Of a stretch of DNA of 64,000 nucleotides, positions 36,005-46,680 are shown in pieces. The stretch is from NCBI GenBank assembly GCA_900078775.1, contig LT549889.1, forward strand, positions 496,001 to 560,000, written 5' to 3'. The position numbers and the translations under genes were made by a program. Under the pieces are notes generated by a model. The model made no database searches. It saw only the letters and a list, made by a program, of their open reading frames with translations, and was not told the origin of the DNA. How positions within the stretch are numbered: the stretch's first letter is position 1; each line of letters opens with the position of its first letter. Origin of the DNA: Mycolicibacterium aurum (GTDB lineage: Bacteria; Actinomycetota; Actinomycetes; Mycobacteriales; Mycobacteriaceae).

Positions 36005-37534
36005 ATGTCCGACTCCGCGTTTCAGATGGTGGCGATCGGGCTGTATTTCGCCGCGATGATCGCCATCGGCTTCTACGCCTTCCGCCAGACCGACGATCTC
36101 GACGATTACATGCTCGGCGGCCGCAAGCTGCCGCCGGCCGTCGCGGCACTGTCCGCCGGCGCCTCGGACATGTCCGGGTGGCTGCTGCTGGGCGTGCCCG
36201 GCGCCATCTACGCCTCCGGCCTGCTGGAGTCCTGGATCGTGATCGGCCTGGTCGTCGGTGCCTGGCTCAACTGGAAGTTCGTCGCACCGCGGCTGCGGGC
36301 CTACACCGAGATCGCCAACAACTCGATCACCGTGCCGAGCTTCTTCGAGAACCGGCTGCGGGACAAGTCGCACGTCCTGAGGATCGCCGCCGGCACCATC
36401 ATCCTGGTCTTCTTCACGTTCTACGTGTCCTCCGGCATGGTCGCCGGCGGGGTGTTCTTCGAGTCCTCGTTCGGGTCGTCGTACGTGACCGGCATGTTGC
36501 TGGTCGCCGGAGTCACCCTGTGCTACACGCTGTTCGGCGGCTTTCTGGGCGCGTCGCTCACCGACGTCGCGCAGGCGTTGTTGATGTTCGCCGCGCTCGT
36601 CACCATCCCCGTGGTCGCGATCATCGCCAGCGGCGGGCCGGGGGAGGTGGTCAGCCTGGTGCAGGCCGCCGATGCCGCGCACAACGCCGCCAACCCCGGT
36701 GACGAAATCCAGCGCACGTCATTGTTCTTCGGCGGCAGTTTCCTGGCCATCGTGTCGGCGGCGGCCTGGGGCCTCGGTTATTTCGGTCAGCCGCACATCA
36801 TCGTCCGGTTCATGGCGATGCGCTCCCCGGCCGATGCAAAGACGGGTCGTCGGATCGGTATCAGTTGGATGATCCTCACCTCGGTCGGTGCGATCGCCAC
36901 CGGATTCGCGGGCCTGGCGTACTTCTTCCGCGAGGGCGTCACGCTGGACAATCCGGAGACCGTGTTCCTGCAGCTGGCTCAGGTGATGTTCCACCCCTTC
37001 GTCGCCGGCATCGTGCTCGCCGCCGTGCTGGCGGCCATCATGTCGACGGTGTCTTCGCAGCTCATCGTGTGCTCGTCGGCACTCGTCGAGGACATCTACC
37101 GGGCATTCGGGAAGGAGGCCAGTGCGGGGCGGTTGGTCCTGTTCGGCCGGCTCGGGGTGCTGACGGTCGCGGTGGTGGCGGTTCTGTTGGCGCTCAACCC
37201 GGATGGGACGATCCTCGACCTGGTCGGCTTCGCCTGGGCCGGCTTCGGTGCCGCCTTCGGCCCGCTGATCCTGCTGTCGCTGTTCTGGCGCAAGCTCACC
37301 ACGCCCGGGGCGATCGCAGGCATGATGGCCGGCGCCGTGGTGGTGGGCATCTGGGGGCAGACCGAGGCGCTGTCCAGCGCGATGTACGAGATCGTGCCCG
37401 GCTTCATCGCCTGTCTCGGCTTCGCCGTGGTCGTATCGCTCATGACCGCCCGGGAGGACGACGAGATCCAGCGCGAGTTCACCGAGATGGCCGACATGGC
37501 GCAGCGCACCGGCGAACCCGCGGCGTCAGTCTGA
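36005..37534 (+). CDS. putP: Sodium/proline symporter PutP
   Basis: A 509-residue secondary transporter of the sodium:solute symporter family with about 13 membrane helices. PutP signatures include DDYMLGGRKLPP, ALSAGASDMSGWLL, GYFGQPHIIVRFMAM and AAIMSTVSSQLIVCSSALVE. It brings proline into the cell with Na+. The hydrophilic tail is acidic. ATG 36005 follows GGAACGAGAG. No proline dehydrogenase lies beside it, so its supply role (nitrogen, carbon or osmoprotection) cannot be settled. It precedes the aldehyde dehydrogenase gene by 124 bases, perhaps in a separate transcript. Confidence 0.9.
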   Translation: MSDSAFQMVAIGLYFAAMIAIGFYAFRQTDDLDDYMLGGRKLPPAVAALSAGASDMSGWLLLGVPGAIYASGLLESWIVIGLVVGAWLNWKFVAPRLRAYTEIANNSITVPSFFENRLRDKSHVLRIAAGTIILVFFTFYVSSGMVAGGVFFESSFGSSYVTGMLLVAGVTLCYTLFGGFLGASLTDVAQALLMFAALVTIPVVAIIASGGPGEVVSLVQAADAAHNAANPGDEIQRTSLFFGGSFLAIVSAAAWGLGYFGQPHIIVRFMAMRSPADAKTGRRIGISWMILTSVGAIATGFAGLAYFFREGVTLDNPETVFLQLAQVMFHPFVAGIVLAAVLAAIMSTVSSQLIVCSSALVEDIYRAFGKEASAGRLVLFGRLGVLTVAVVAVLLALNPDGTILDLVGFAWAGFGAAFGPLILLSLFWRKLTTPGAIAGMMAGAVVVGIWGQTEALSSAMYEIVPGFIACLGFAVVVSLMTAREDDEIQREFTEMADMAQRTGEPAASV

Positions 37535-37658
37535 GGCGGGACGCTGGGCGGTTGCGCGTCCACTGCGGCTCGGTAGGCTGTGGACCTCCACGGCACCACC
37601 TGGCCGGTCCTGCTGCACAACCGTTTTCCCCGCCACCTCGACGAAGGAACCCCACCTC

Positions 37659-38996
37659 ATGACGAGCCTCTATGCCGTAGTCGACCCGGCTACCGGTGCC
37701 ACCGTGCGCGAGTACCCTACGGCGACCGACGCCGACATCGAGCGGGCGCTGAGCCTGGCCGCCGGCGCCTACCGCGACTGGTCGAAGCAGAGCACCGTGG
37801 CCGAGCGCGCCGCACTGGTGCGCCGGGTCGCCGAACTGCACAACGAACGCCGCGACGAGCTGGCCGCCATCATCGTGCGCGAGATGGGCAAGCCGCTCGA
37901 ACAAGCCGTGGGCGAGGTGGAATTCAGTGCCGCGATCTACGAGTTCTACGCCGATCACGCCGAGAAGTTCCTCGCCGATGAACCCATCGAGCTGCTCGAC
38001 GGCGAGGGAAGCGCGCTGATCCGGCGCGGGCCCATCGGAGTGCTGCTGGGCATCATGCCCTGGAACTACCCCTACTACCAGGTCGCCCGCTTCGCCGGCC
38101 CAAACCTGATCCTGGGCAACACCATCGTGCTGAAGCACGCCCCGCAGTGCCCCGAGTCGGCCGAGGCGATCCAGCAGATCTTCGACGACGCCGGCTTCCC
38201 GGAGGGGGCGTACGTCAACATCTACGCCACCAACGAACAGGTCGCCACCATCATCGCCGACCCGCGGGTGCAGGGCGTCTCGCTGACCGGCTCCGAGCGT
38301 GCCGGGGCAGCGGTCGCCGAGATCGCCGGCCGCAACCTGAAGAAGGTCGTCCTGGAACTGGGCGGCTCCGACCCGTTCATCGTGCTGTCCGCCGATGACC
38401 TCGACGCCACCGTGCAAGCGGCGGTGAATGGACGCTTCGAGAACACCGGTCAGGCCTGCAACGCGGCCAAGCGCTTCATCGTCGCCGAGCACCTCTACGA
38501 CGATTTCGTCGAGAAGTTCACCGCCGAGGTCCTCTCCCGGGGTGAGGGACTCACCCCGCTGTCGTCGGAGGCGGCGGCACAGCGGCTGGCCGAACAGGTC
38601 GAGCGGGCCGTGGCCGGCGGGGCGAAGCTGACCTCGGCGGGCGAGCGCAACGGCGCCTACTTCCCGCCGGGGGTGTTGACCGGGGTGGCGGCCGATTTCC
38701 GTGAGGAACTGTTCGGCCCCGTCGCCATCGTCTACAAGGTCGGCTCCGAGGACGAGGCCGTCGAGTTGGCCAACGACACCCCGTTCGGGCTGGGCTCCTA
38801 CGTCTTCACCACCGACGACGAACAGGCCGTGCGTGTCGCCGACCGGTTGGAGGCCGGGATGGTGTTCATCAACCTGGTCGGCGCCGACGGCGTCGAATTG
38901 CCCTTCGGCGGGGTCAAGCGGTCCGGCTTCGGCCGGGAACTCGGCCGGTACGGCATCGACGAGTTCGTCAACAAGAAGCTCATCCGCAAGGGCTGA
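37659..38996 (+). CDS. gabD1: NAD(P)-dependent succinate-semialdehyde-type aldehyde dehydrogenase
   Basis: A 445-residue aldehyde dehydrogenase. It has MPWNYPYYQ, the Rossmann loop SLTGSERAG, the general base Glu233 in LELGGSDPF, the nucleophile Cys267 in NTGQACNAAKR and the closing PFGGVKRSGFGRE. The N terminus (MTSLYAVVDPATGATV) and length resemble GabD1 of M. tuberculosis (Rv0234c), which oxidises succinate semialdehyde to succinate. Substrate assignment rests on that likeness only. ATG 37659 follows CGAAGGAA. It is convergent with the DUF2236 gene. Confidence 0.8.
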   Translation: MTSLYAVVDPATGATVREYPTATDADIERALSLAAGAYRDWSKQSTVAERAALVRRVAELHNERRDELAAIIVREMGKPLEQAVGEVEFSAAIYEFYADHAEKFLADEPIELLDGEGSALIRRGPIGVLLGIMPWNYPYYQVARFAGPNLILGNTIVLKHAPQCPESAEAIQQIFDDAGFPEGAYVNIYATNEQVATIIADPRVQGVSLTGSERAGAAVAEIAGRNLKKVVLELGGSDPFIVLSADDLDATVQAAVNGRFENTGQACNAAKRFIVAEHLYDDFVEKFTAEVLSRGEGLTPLSSEAAAQRLAEQVERAVAGGAKLTSAGERNGAYFPPGVLTGVAADFREELFGPVAIVYKVGSEDEAVELANDTPFGLGSYVFTTDDEQAVRVADRLEAGMVFINLVGADGVELPFGGVKRSGFGRELGRYGIDEFVNKKLIRKG

Positions 38997-39054
38997 CCGG
39001 CTTGTCAGCCGGTGAAACCCGCACCGCCCGTGGACCGGTCGTGGTGGGAGTAGG

Positions 39055-40389
39055 TCACCGGGATCTGCTTGCCGCGGGCGATCTTGTCCAGCATCGCGAT
39101 CCGCTTCCGGGTCGCCTCGCCGCTGCGCTTCTTGGCCTCGCTGATCGGGTTGGACCACGGCAACCGATCGGCCACCGGACCAACCCGACGTTGAGCCGGG
39201 CGATTCTCTCGAAGTCGCGCACCCGGCGCTCGATGTTGTAGCCCAGCGGCTCGAACAGCGTGCCGGCGATCATGGCCTCGATCTGCTTGTAGCCGAACAC
39301 AACTCCGGCCGGGGCCAGCACCAGGCTGCCCATCAGCTGATTGGCATAGGTAGCCACCAACTTCTTGGCCCAGCCGGGAAGCGTGTCCGTCAGCGTGGTG
39401 ATGTGGGCGGGACCGGCGATGGCATCGACGAGTTCGGCCCGCCAGGGGGAGGGGTTACCACCCCGGGCCAGGACGTAGTTCAACGACTTGATCAACTCCA
39501 CGCCGTCGGCGGAGTGCAGGCGTTCGGGTGCACCCCACAGCCGCCCCGAGTACGACGAGTACTCCGCGAGATCCTCCAGTTGCCGACCCGTCAGCTTGCG
39601 CCCGAACGCGTGGTCGACGAGGCGGCCGAGCAGCATCCCGCTGCCGAAGCCGAGCAGCGAGGTCACCGGAATCGGCTCGCCAAACTTGAGATACAGATCG
39701 TCGCCCCACTTGCGCCGCAACCCCCGGCTGACCAGCCCGTGCATCAACCGCACCCGCACCACATCCTGGAACGCGACCGAGCGCCGGTCGAAGATGTCGG
39801 GCAGGGTGAACTCCGCGAACACCCGGGCGGTCTCGATGAAGCGGCGTGGGCCGTCGTCGGCGAACCGGCCGGTGGCGCCGGTGGCCGCGGAGATGTCGCC
39901 GGTCATCGCGGTCTCGTAGAACGCCCATGCCTGGATGATGGTGCTGGCCGCCCGGCTGCTCGACATCGCCAGCATCCGGCCTCGTTCGGCCGCGACGAGA
40001 TCGAACTGGCTCGGCAGGTTGTCCAGATGCTCGAAGAACGCAACGTACTCCGGCGGGGGATCGGTCAGCGTGTCGATGCCCCGGGTCAGCGCCTGCTCGA
40101 ACAGCGCCCGGCCCTGCTCGGGACCCAGACGCTCGAACGCGTCGACCACACCGATGATGTGCTCGTCGGCCTGCCAGAAGTAGTCGTCGCGCAGCCGGGT
40201 GATCTCGTTGGGTTCGACCTCTTTGTCGACGTCGATCCACTCGCCGAACATGAACTTGCGCATGAACCGCCACTGGTCGGCGAAGTAGTCACGGCCCGGC
40301 GGGATGGGCCGCCACGGCCGGTCGGGATGGTCGCGCCGATTGAAATCGACGTCCTCGAGCAGGATTTCTCGTTCGCCGGTCAGAGTCAT
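39055..40389 (-). CDS. DUF2236 (MpaB-like oxygenase) protein, 3' end frameshifted
   Basis: A 444-codon open frame. The body is a DUF2236 helical protein (DYFWQADEHIIGVVDAFERLGP, RRFIETARVFAEFTLPD, VRVRLMHGLVSRGLRRKW). The family includes heme oxygenases such as latex-cleaving LcpA-type and MpaB-like proteins; the usual Arg/His residues are present, but function is unproven. After LNVGLVR (about 39170-39190) the frame turns into Arg/Ser-rich sequence with rare codons. The neighbouring frame continues sensibly as ADRLPWSNPISEAKKRSGEA and ends at TGA 39005-39007, just after the convergent gabD1-like gene. One base has probably been lost or missed. The start is ATG 40389. Confidence 0.72.
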   Translation of the reverse strand: MTLTGEREILLEDVDFNRRDHPDRPWRPIPPGRDYFADQWRFMRKFMFGEWIDVDKEVEPNEITRLRDDYFWQADEHIIGVVDAFERLGPEQGRALFEQALTRGIDTLTDPPPEYVAFFEHLDNLPSQFDLVAAERGRMLAMSSSRAASTIIQAWAFYETAMTGDISAATGATGRFADDGPRRFIETARVFAEFTLPDIFDRRSVAFQDVVRVRLMHGLVSRGLRRKWGDDLYLKFGEPIPVTSLLGFGSGMLLGRLVDHAFGRKLTGRQLEDLAEYSSYSGRLWGAPERLHSADGVELIKSLNYVLARGGNPSPWRAELVDAIAGPAHITTLTDTLPGWAKKLVATYANQLMGSLVLAPAGVVFGYKQIEAMIAGTLFEPLGYNIERRVRDFERIARLNVGLVRWPIGCRGPTRSARPRSAAARRPGSGSRCWTRSPAASRSR

Positions 40390-40428
40390 GCGGTAACCCG
40401 ATCTCCGGTATTGGTGGCCATTACCGCG

Positions 40429-40470
40429 AGGCTATCCCACAATTTTGCTGATGTGAATGGTGGTTCACAT
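40429..40470 (-). promoter_or_regulatory. Promoter with overlapping palindromic operator for the DUF2236 gene
   Basis: On the minus strand TTCACA (40457 to 40452), 17 bases and TAGCCT (40434 to 40429) form a good promoter. The -35 is half of the palindrome ATGTGAA-N6-TTCACAT (40451-40470), so a bound dimer would block polymerase. The site is of TetR type; no regulator gene is adjacent. Confidence 0.6.
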
Positions 40471-40492
40471 GCGTTACAGGTGTCCCTGCAGG

Positions 40493-41479
40493 TCAGAGTC
40501 CTGATAGTGGCCGGTCATTACCACGCCGGACCCGGTGAGGCCCGCCGTCGTCGTAACGGATCGCCCACGATGCGGTGGTGCGCTGATCGGGTACGAGCCA
40601 GCGCAGACCGTCCCCGCTGTTGAACGCATTCGCCGGGGCGGTGACCGGTTCGATGGCCACCGCGGTCACGAGTTCACCGTCGCGGGGGAACTCGCGGGTG
40701 ATGAACACGTGCACGAACCCGAAACCGGCGTCGGCCCACAGCGAGACGCAGCGCCCGTCGGGGGCGCGCAGGCTGTGCACGCTGCCACCCTCGCAGGCCA
40801 GCAGCGAGGTCCAGGTGTCGTCGAGGTTCAGGTCCGCGATGCGCCGGCCGCCCCGCAGATCCCAATCGGTGCCCGGCACGGCGGTGACACCGACCGGGAT
40901 GAGGCGGGCATCGGTGTCGACGTGCCGCAGGGCGTTCACGGTGAGCGTCAACGCATCCCCGGGCACATCGCCGATGGTCAGGAACGGGTGCGCCCCGAGG
41001 GCCACCGGCGCCCGCCTCGACCCGATGTTGCGCACCGTGTGGGTGGCCGCCAACCCGTGCGGCGTCAACCGGTAACAGACCTCGGTGTCGAGTCGGAACG
41101 GATAGCCCGGCTGCGGTGACACCTGCGCGCCGAGTGTGATCGAGCAGTCCGAGCGGTCCAGCAGCCGGTACGGGACATCGCACAACAGTCCGTGTAATGC
41201 GTTGCCGCGCAACCGATCATTGATCGCCAGTTGCAGGGTGCGGCCCTCGTGCACCCACCGGCCATCACGTACCCGGTTCGGCCACGGCACCAGTACCGCA
41301 CCGCAGAAGAACGGCGGGACACGGTGCTCGGCGAAGGTGTGGGTGATCGCCACCCCGTCGACAAGGACCTGCCGGACCGCCGCCCCCACCTCGGTGATGA
41401 TCGCGTGCACCGACCGTCGGCCCGATCGCAGGGCGAGTTCGTACTGCGTCCCCAGCAGCCCGTCCGCGCGCTCAGTCAC
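40493..41479 (-). CDS. galM: Aldose 1-epimerase (mutarotase) GalM
   Basis: A 328-residue aldose-epimerase fold protein that interconverts alpha and beta anomers, here most likely of galactose before GalK. Signatures are [26 protein letters not shown] (family His), [10 protein letters not shown] (second His) and [18 protein letters not shown] (catalytic Glu). GTG 41479 overlaps the galK end by eight bases. It is the last gene of the seven-gene leftward sugar operon. Confidence 0.88.
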   Translation of the reverse strand: MTERADGLLGTQYELALRSGRRSVHAIITEVGAAVRQVLVDGVAITHTFAEHRVPPFFCGAVLVPWPNRVRDGRWVHEGRTLQLAINDRLRGNALHGLLCDVPYRLLDRSDCSITLGAQVSPQPGYPFRLDTEVCYRLTPHGLAATHTVRNIGSRRAPVALGAHPFLTIGDVPGDALTLTVNALRHVDTDARLIPVGVTAVPGTDWDLRGGRRIADLNLDDTWTSLLACEGGSVHSLRAPDGRCVSLWADAGFGFVHVFITREFPRDGELVTAVAIEPVTAPANAFNSGDGLRWLVPDQRTTASWAIRYDDGGPHRVRRGNDRPLSGL

Positions 41480-42572
41480 CGGAACCCCGTCCGGCCCGGG
41501 TGATGGTGATGCCGGGTTCGCGGTGACCGCACCGGCGCATCGCCGCGCGCACTGCGTCCCCGACGGCAGCCACCCGATCGGTGTCCACCAGCGCGATCAC
41601 ACAGCCCCCGAAACCGCCGCCGGTCATCCGGGCCCCCAACGCGCCTGTGTGCACGGCAGTTTCGGCGATCAGGTCGATCTGATCGGTGGTGATCTCGAAG
41701 TCGTCGCGCATCGACCGGTGCGATGCGCTCAGGAGTCGGCCGACCGTGGCGAAGTCACCGGCCTCCAGCGCGTCGACGGTGTCGAGTACCCGCTGGTTCT
41801 CGGTGAGCACGTGCCGGGCACGTCGGGCGTCCACGCCGTCGGTCAGCGCCGACAGCACCTGCGGTCCCCGGTCTTGCACCTCGCGCAGACTGGGGGTTCC
41901 CAGCGCGGCGGCGGCCCGCTCACAGGAGGCGCGGCGCTGCGCGTACTCGCCACCGGCATGACGGTGTGCGGCACGGGAATCGATGAGCAGCAGGGCCAGT
42001 CCGGCGGACTCCGGGTCGAACGGCACCGTGTGGACGGTGAGGTACCGGAAGTCGATCAGCTGGGCCCGGCGCTGCTGCGCGAACAGGATCGCCAGCTGAT
42101 CCAGTAGACCGGTCGGCGCTCCGACGTAGTCATTCTCGGCGCGCCGCGCGATCCGCGCCTGCTCGACGCGGTCCAGTTCGGTCCCGGTGGCCGACAGCAG
42201 CGCGCCGAGCACCGCGCACTCCAGGGCCGCCGACGACGCCAGCCCGGCCCCGGCCCGCACGCCGCCGGTGATGGCCATGGCACCGCCGGGGACCGGGTGC
42301 CCGGCCTGCCGCAGCGCCCACACCACCCCGGCCACGTATGCGCCCCAGCCCTCGACCTGTCCGGGGACGGTGTCCAGCGCAATCCGCACCGGCCCGTCTG
42401 CCCGGTCGCTGCGCACCTGGAGGGTGGCGCCGTCGGCGGGCCGAAAGGTCACCGTGGTGCGGGCGGGCACGGCGATGGGCAGCGCGAAACCCCCGTTGTA
42501 GTCGGTGTGTTCGCCGATCAGGTTGATCCGGCCCGGGGCGCTGTAGCTGACGATGCCTCCGCCCGTTGTCAT
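41472..42572 (-). CDS. galK: Galactokinase
   Basis: A 366-residue GHMP kinase that phosphorylates galactose at C1. The galactokinase signature [16 protein letters not shown] is at the N terminus. The ATP loop [14 protein letters not shown] and the C-terminal [10 protein letters not shown] motif are intact. ATG 42572 overlaps the galT stop as ATGA, and its end overlaps galM. Galactose 1-phosphate passes to GalT upstream in the same operon. Confidence 0.95.
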   Translation of the reverse strand: MTTGGGIVSYSAPGRINLIGEHTDYNGGFALPIAVPARTTVTFRPADGATLQVRSDRADGPVRIALDTVPGQVEGWGAYVAGVVWALRQAGHPVPGGAMAITGGVRAGAGLASSAALECAVLGALLSATGTELDRVEQARIARRAENDYVGAPTGLLDQLAILFAQQRRAQLIDFRYLTVHTVPFDPESAGLALLLIDSRAAHRHAGGEYAQRRASCERAAAALGTPSLREVQDRGPQVLSALTDGVDARRARHVLTENQRVLDTVDALEAGDFATVGRLLSASHRSMRDDFEITTDQIDLIAETAVHTGALGARMTGGGFGGCVIALVDTDRVAAVGDAVRAAMRRCGHREPGITITRAGRGSGD

Positions 42573-43657
42573 GCGCGCAGCTCCCGCAGTCGTCGGGCGA
42601 CGGCTTCGGGCGTGGTGTCGTTGATGAACGCGCCCATCGCCGACTCCGAACTCGCCAGATACTTCAGTTTGCCGGCGCTGCGCCGTGTGGAGAGCAGTTC
42701 GACGTGGAAATACCCCTCGCGTTGGGCGTCGTCGTCGGTGTACTGGTGCAGCGCCGACATGTAAGGCAGCGGGGCGTCATACATCCGGTCGAAGCGGCGC
42801 AGTACATCCCGGTAGATCCGGGCGAAGCCGTCGATCTCGGCGTCGTCGAGTTCGGTCAGGTTGCGCACGAACCTGTTCGGGTAGATGTGCACCTCGACCG
42901 GCCAGCGGGCGGCGAAGGGCACGAAGGCGGTGAACGCCCCGTTCGCGCTGACGATCCGGCTGCCGTCCTCGACCTCGTCGGCCAGGATGCGGGCGAACAG
43001 GTTGCTGCCGTGGGCGGTGCGATGTGCCTGCGCCTGCTGCAGCATGGTCGCGGTGCGCGGGGTCAGGTACGGGTAGGCGTAGATCTGGCCGTGCGGGTGG
43101 GTGAGCGTCACCCCGATCTCCTCGCCGCGATTCTCGAAACAGAACACCTGGGCGATACCGGGCTGCGCCATCAGTTCCGCGGTGCGGTGCTGCCACGCGC
43201 GCACCACCAGCCCGGCGTGGGCCTCGTCGAGACCGGCGAAGCTGCCGGTGTGATCGCTGCAGAACGCGATGACCTCGCACCGCCCGTATCCGGGTACGTC
43301 GACGAATCCGTCTGTGCTGCAGGATAGTTCAGCGGCACCGCCGGCCGTCAGGCTGGGGAACCGGTTCTCGAACACCACCACCTCGTAGTCGGCGGCGGGT
43401 ATCTCGCTGGTCGCCCCGGACGGTCCCGGGCACAACGGACAGTCGTCGGGGGCGGGGTGATAGGTGCGGTCCTGGCGCAGCGCCGCGACGATCACCCACT
43501 CGCCGGTCTGGCGGTCCCGGCGCAACCGGGTCGCGGCCGTGGTGCGGGCCGCCGTCGTGCGGCGGTCGGGCACCGGTGCCGGGGTGTGCCCGGGTAGTGA
43601 GAAGAACAGCAGTTCGCGTCCGTCGGCCAGGGCCTCGCGCAGGGGAGCGATCCTCAT
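42569..43657 (-). CDS. galT: Galactose-1-phosphate uridylyltransferase
   Basis: A 362-residue Leloir enzyme that swaps UMP between UDP-glucose and galactose 1-phosphate. The active site [12 protein letters not shown] carries the nucleophilic His, and a zinc-type CPLCP pair lies near residue 75. ATG 43657 ([10 protein letters not shown]) is preferred because it overlaps the upstream small gene by four bases; a longer open frame upstream is shadow. galE (UDP-galactose epimerase) is not in the window and must be supplied elsewhere. Confidence 0.93.
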   Translation of the reverse strand: MRIAPLREALADGRELLFFSLPGHTPAPVPDRRTTAARTTAATRLRRDRQTGEWVIVAALRQDRTYHPAPDDCPLCPGPSGATSEIPAADYEVVVFENRFPSLTAGGAAELSCSTDGFVDVPGYGRCEVIAFCSDHTGSFAGLDEAHAGLVVRAWQHRTAELMAQPGIAQVFCFENRGEEIGVTLTHPHGQIYAYPYLTPRTATMLQQAQAHRTAHGSNLFARILADEVEDGSRIVSANGAFTAFVPFAARWPVEVHIYPNRFVRNLTELDDAEIDGFARIYRDVLRRFDRMYDAPLPYMSALHQYTDDDAQREGYFHVELLSTRRSAGKLKYLASSESAMGAFINDTTPEAVARRLRELRA

Positions 43658-43905
43658 GTCCCCATCATCCGGGCGCGGGCGCGCTGCGGCTCGGACGTGG
43701 TGGCCCGCGGCGGTTTGACCCGCAGCCAGGGCCGCGCCAGTTCGGACTCCCACCGGGATTTTTCGGCGGCGATGATGTGCTCGACCCGCTCGCTGAGTTG
43801 ATCCGGTGTCAGTCCGAACTCCAACAGCAGTTCGTCGGCGGGCGGACCTCCGTAGGGTGACCAGCTGCGCACGTAGTCCAGGATCTCGCGGTCGTAGCGG
43901 TCCAT
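43654..43905 (-). CDS. Small DUF3263-like helical protein
   Basis: An 83-residue protein, MDRYDREILDYVRSWSPYGG onward, with a predicted helix-turn-helix-like core (DELLLEFGLTPDQLSERVEH) and a basic Pro/Arg tail. The layout recalls the actinobacterial DUF3263 family, but I am not sure of the match. It lies between the mmsB permease gene (four-base gap) and galT (four-base overlap), so it is translated within the operon. A DNA- or RNA-binding role is only a guess. Confidence 0.6.
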   Translation of the reverse strand: MDRYDREILDYVRSWSPYGGPPADELLLEFGLTPDQLSERVEHIIAAEKSRWESELARPWLRVKPPRATTSEPQRARARMMGT

Positions 43906-43909
43906 CGCG

Positions 43910-45139
43910 TCACGCCCCGCCCTTCTTCTTGTTGTAGACGTCGAAGCCGACCGCGGCCAACAACACCAGACCCTTGATCACCTGCTGGACGTCGCTGCCG
44001 ATACCGATCAGCGACATGCCGTTGTTCAGGACGCCGAGGACGAAACCGCCGATGATGGCGCCAAAGACGGTGCCGACACCGCCGTTGGCCGAGGCCCCGC
44101 CGATGAACGCCGCCGCGATCGCCTCCAGTTCCATCCCGATGCCCGCCTGCGGGGTGGCCGAATTGAGGCGCGCCGCGAAGAGCAGACCGGCCAGGGCGGA
44201 CAGCAGCCCCATGTTGACGAAGACCAGGAACGTCACCCGCTTGGTCTTGACCCCGGACAGCCGCGCGGCGGCGACGTTGCCGCCCACCGCGTACACCTGC
44301 CGGCCGAAGACGCTGCTGCGCATGAGGAAGGCGTAGGCGACAAACGCGACCACGAGGATGATGCCCACCACCGGGACACCGCGGTAGCTGGCCAGCAACA
44401 GGGTGAAGGCCGCCAGCGCGGCGACGATGGCCGCGCATTTGAAGATGAACCACTGCAGCGGGAGCACCTCGAACCCGTACCGGGTCTGGGTGCTGCGCTG
44501 GCGCACCTGCTGCCAGACCGCGGCCAGCATCACCAGCGCGCCCAGGATCAGGGTGGGCCAGTGGTAGAGCGCCGCTTCACCCACCTCCGGCAGGAACCCG
44601 CTGCTGACCTGGCTGAAGCTGCGCGGGAACGGCGCGATCGACTGGCCCTCCAGCAGATACTGGGTGGCGCCGCGGAACACCAGCATGCCGGCCAGGGTGA
44701 CGATGAACGACGGGATACCGACGTAGGCGATCCAGAAGCCCTGCCAGGCGCCGATCAGCGCGCCCAGCAGTAGGCACAGCGAGACCGCCACCGGCCAGGG
44801 CATGTCCTGACGGATCATCAGTACCGCGGACATCGCCCCGATGAAACCGGCGATGGAGCCCACCGACAGGTCGATGTGCCCGGAGATGATGACGATGACC
44901 ATCCCGATCGCCAGGATCAGGATGTAGCCGTTCTGCTGGACGATGTTGGTGACGTTGAGGGGCTTCAGCAGGATCCCGCTGGTCCAGATCTGGAACAGGA
45001 TGACGATCAGGATCAGGGCGACGACCATGCCGTACTGCCGGAAGTTGCCACGAATGGCCGTCAGCAGGCGGGTGGCCCCTGATTCCGGGGGCGGCGCAGG
45101 CGTATTCGAGGCCGCGTCCACCGTGGAACTGGTGGTCAT
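43910..45139 (-). CDS. mmsB: Multiple-monosaccharide ABC transporter permease MmsB/GguB
   Basis: A 409-residue permease of the ribose/xylose type, with about ten membrane helices. It has the family motif [15 protein letters not shown] and the EAA-like loop [18 protein letters not shown]. It forms the channel with the ATPase MmsA and receives sugar from ChvE. Known systems of this kind take up arabinose, galactose, xylose and glucose. ATG 45139 overlaps the mmsA stop by four bases. Confidence 0.9.
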   Translation of the reverse strand: MTTSSTVDAASNTPAPPPESGATRLLTAIRGNFRQYGMVVALILIVILFQIWTSGILLKPLNVTNIVQQNGYILILAIGMVIVIISGHIDLSVGSIAGFIGAMSAVLMIRQDMPWPVAVSLCLLLGALIGAWQGFWIAYVGIPSFIVTLAGMLVFRGATQYLLEGQSIAPFPRSFSQVSSGFLPEVGEAALYHWPTLILGALVMLAAVWQQVRQRSTQTRYGFEVLPLQWFIFKCAAIVAALAAFTLLLASYRGVPVVGIILVVAFVAYAFLMRSSVFGRQVYAVGGNVAAARLSGVKTKRVTFLVFVNMGLLSALAGLLFAARLNSATPQAGIGMELEAIAAAFIGGASANGGVGTVFGAIIGGFVLGVLNNGMSLIGIGSDVQQVIKGLVLLAAVGFDVYNKKKGGA

Positions 45140-46680
45140 GTGGTCGGTCCCTTCATCATGTAGTGCATGAGTGTTTCCTGTGAGGCGTCGGCGCGGGCCA
45201 CCTCGCCGGTGAGCCGCCCCTCGTTGAGGGTGTAGATGCGGTCACACAGGCCGATCAGCTCGGGCAGCTCCGAGGAAATGACGATGACCGATTTGCCTTG
45301 GGCGGCCAGCGAATTGATGATCGTGTAGATCTCGTACTTGGCACCCACGTCGATGCCGCGGGTGGGTTCGTCGAGGATCAGCACGTCGGGGTCGGCGAAG
45401 ATCCACTTGCTCAGTACGACCTTCTGCTGGTTGCCCCCGGACAGGTTGCCGGTGGTGGCCCGCACCGACGGGGCCTTGATCCGCATGTCCTTGCGGAACC
45501 GCTCGGCGACGATGGTCTCCTCGTGCTCGTTGATCACGGTCGCCCTGCTGACCTTGGGCAGCGAGGCGAGGGTCACGCTGCGGGCGATATCGTCGATCAG
45601 GTTGAGCCCGTAGTGTTTACGGTCCTCGGTGGCGTAGGCGATGCCGTGGCTGATCGCCTCGGGCACCGTGCGGGTGTGGATCCTGCGGCCGTCCTTGTAG
45701 ACCGACCCGCCACCCTTGCGTCCGTAGCTGCGGCCGAAGACGTTCATGGCGAGTTCGGTGCGGCCGGCGCCCATCAGGCCGGCCAGGCCCACCACCTCGC
45801 CGCGGCGCACGTTGAGCGACACACCGTCGACGACCTTGCGGTGTTGGTCGAGTGGGTGGAAGACCGTCCAGTCCTCGATCGCGAAGGTGACCTCGCCGAG
45901 GGTGTGTACGTCGCGCGGGGGGAACCGGTCACTCATCTCGCGGCCCACCATCTGGCGGATGATGTGCTCCTCGGTGAGCCCGGACTCGACCGGGCGGGTC
46001 TCGATGGTCTGGCCGTCGCGCAGGATGGTGATCCGGTCGGCCACCCGCATCACCTCGTTGAGCTTGTGCGAGATGATGATGCAGGCCAGGCCCTGGGCCG
46101 CGAGCCCCACGATGAGGTCGAGCAGATGCCTGCTGTCCTCATCGTTGAGCGCCGCGGTCGGCTCGTCGAGGATGAGCAGCTTCACCTTCTTCGACAGCGC
46201 CTTGGCGATCTCGACCAGCTGCTGCTTGCCGACGCCGATGTCGGAGATCCGGGTCTGCGGGTTCTCGTCCAGACCGACCCGCGCCAACAACTGCTGGGCG
46301 TGGGTGATGGTCTCCTGCCAGTTGATGATGCCGCCGGCGGCGTGCTCGTTGCCGAGGAAGATGTTCTCGGCGATGGACAGCACCGGCACCAGGGCGAGTT
46401 CCTGATGGATGATCCCGATGCCGCGGCGCTCGCTGCTGCGGATGTCCTTGAATTCGCCTGGTTCACCGTCGAACTCGATATCGCCTTGGTAGCTGCCGTG
46501 CGGGTAGATCCCGCTGAGCACCTTCATCAGCGTCGACTTGCCCGCCCCGTTCTCACCGCAGATGGCGTGGATCTCACCGTGCCGGACGGAGAGGTTGACA
46601 TTCCGCAGCGCGGTGACGTTGCCGAATCGCTTGGTGATATCCCGCATCTCCAGCAACGGTGCGGTGCCTGCGGCTGTCAC
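45136..46680 (-). CDS. mmsA: Multiple-monosaccharide ABC transporter ATPase MmsA/GguA
   Basis: A 514-residue double-ABC protein. The first cassette has Walker [10 protein letters not shown], signature [12 protein letters not shown] and Walker [12 protein letters not shown]. The second has a degenerate Walker A (GLMGAGRTE), signature LSGGNQQKV and Walker [12 protein letters not shown]. The asymmetry is normal for carbohydrate-uptake class 2 importers. Its ends overlap the chvE stop and the mmsB start by four bases each. Confidence 0.93.
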   Translation of the reverse strand: MTAAGTAPLLEMRDITKRFGNVTALRNVNLSVRHGEIHAICGENGAGKSTLMKVLSGIYPHGSYQGDIEFDGEPGEFKDIRSSERRGIGIIHQELALVPVLSIAENIFLGNEHAAGGIINWQETITHAQQLLARVGLDENPQTRISDIGVGKQQLVEIAKALSKKVKLLILDEPTAALNDEDSRHLLDLIVGLAAQGLACIIISHKLNEVMRVADRITILRDGQTIETRPVESGLTEEHIIRQMVGREMSDRFPPRDVHTLGEVTFAIEDWTVFHPLDQHRKVVDGVSLNVRRGEVVGLAGLMGAGRTELAMNVFGRSYGRKGGGSVYKDGRRIHTRTVPEAISHGIAYATEDRKHYGLNLIDDIARSVTLASLPKVSRATVINEHEETIVAERFRKDMRIKAPSVRATTGNLSGGNQQKVVLSKWIFADPDVLILDEPTRGIDVGAKYEIYTIINSLAAQGKSVIVISSELPELIGLCDRIYTLNEGRLTGEVARADASQETLMHYMMKGPTT

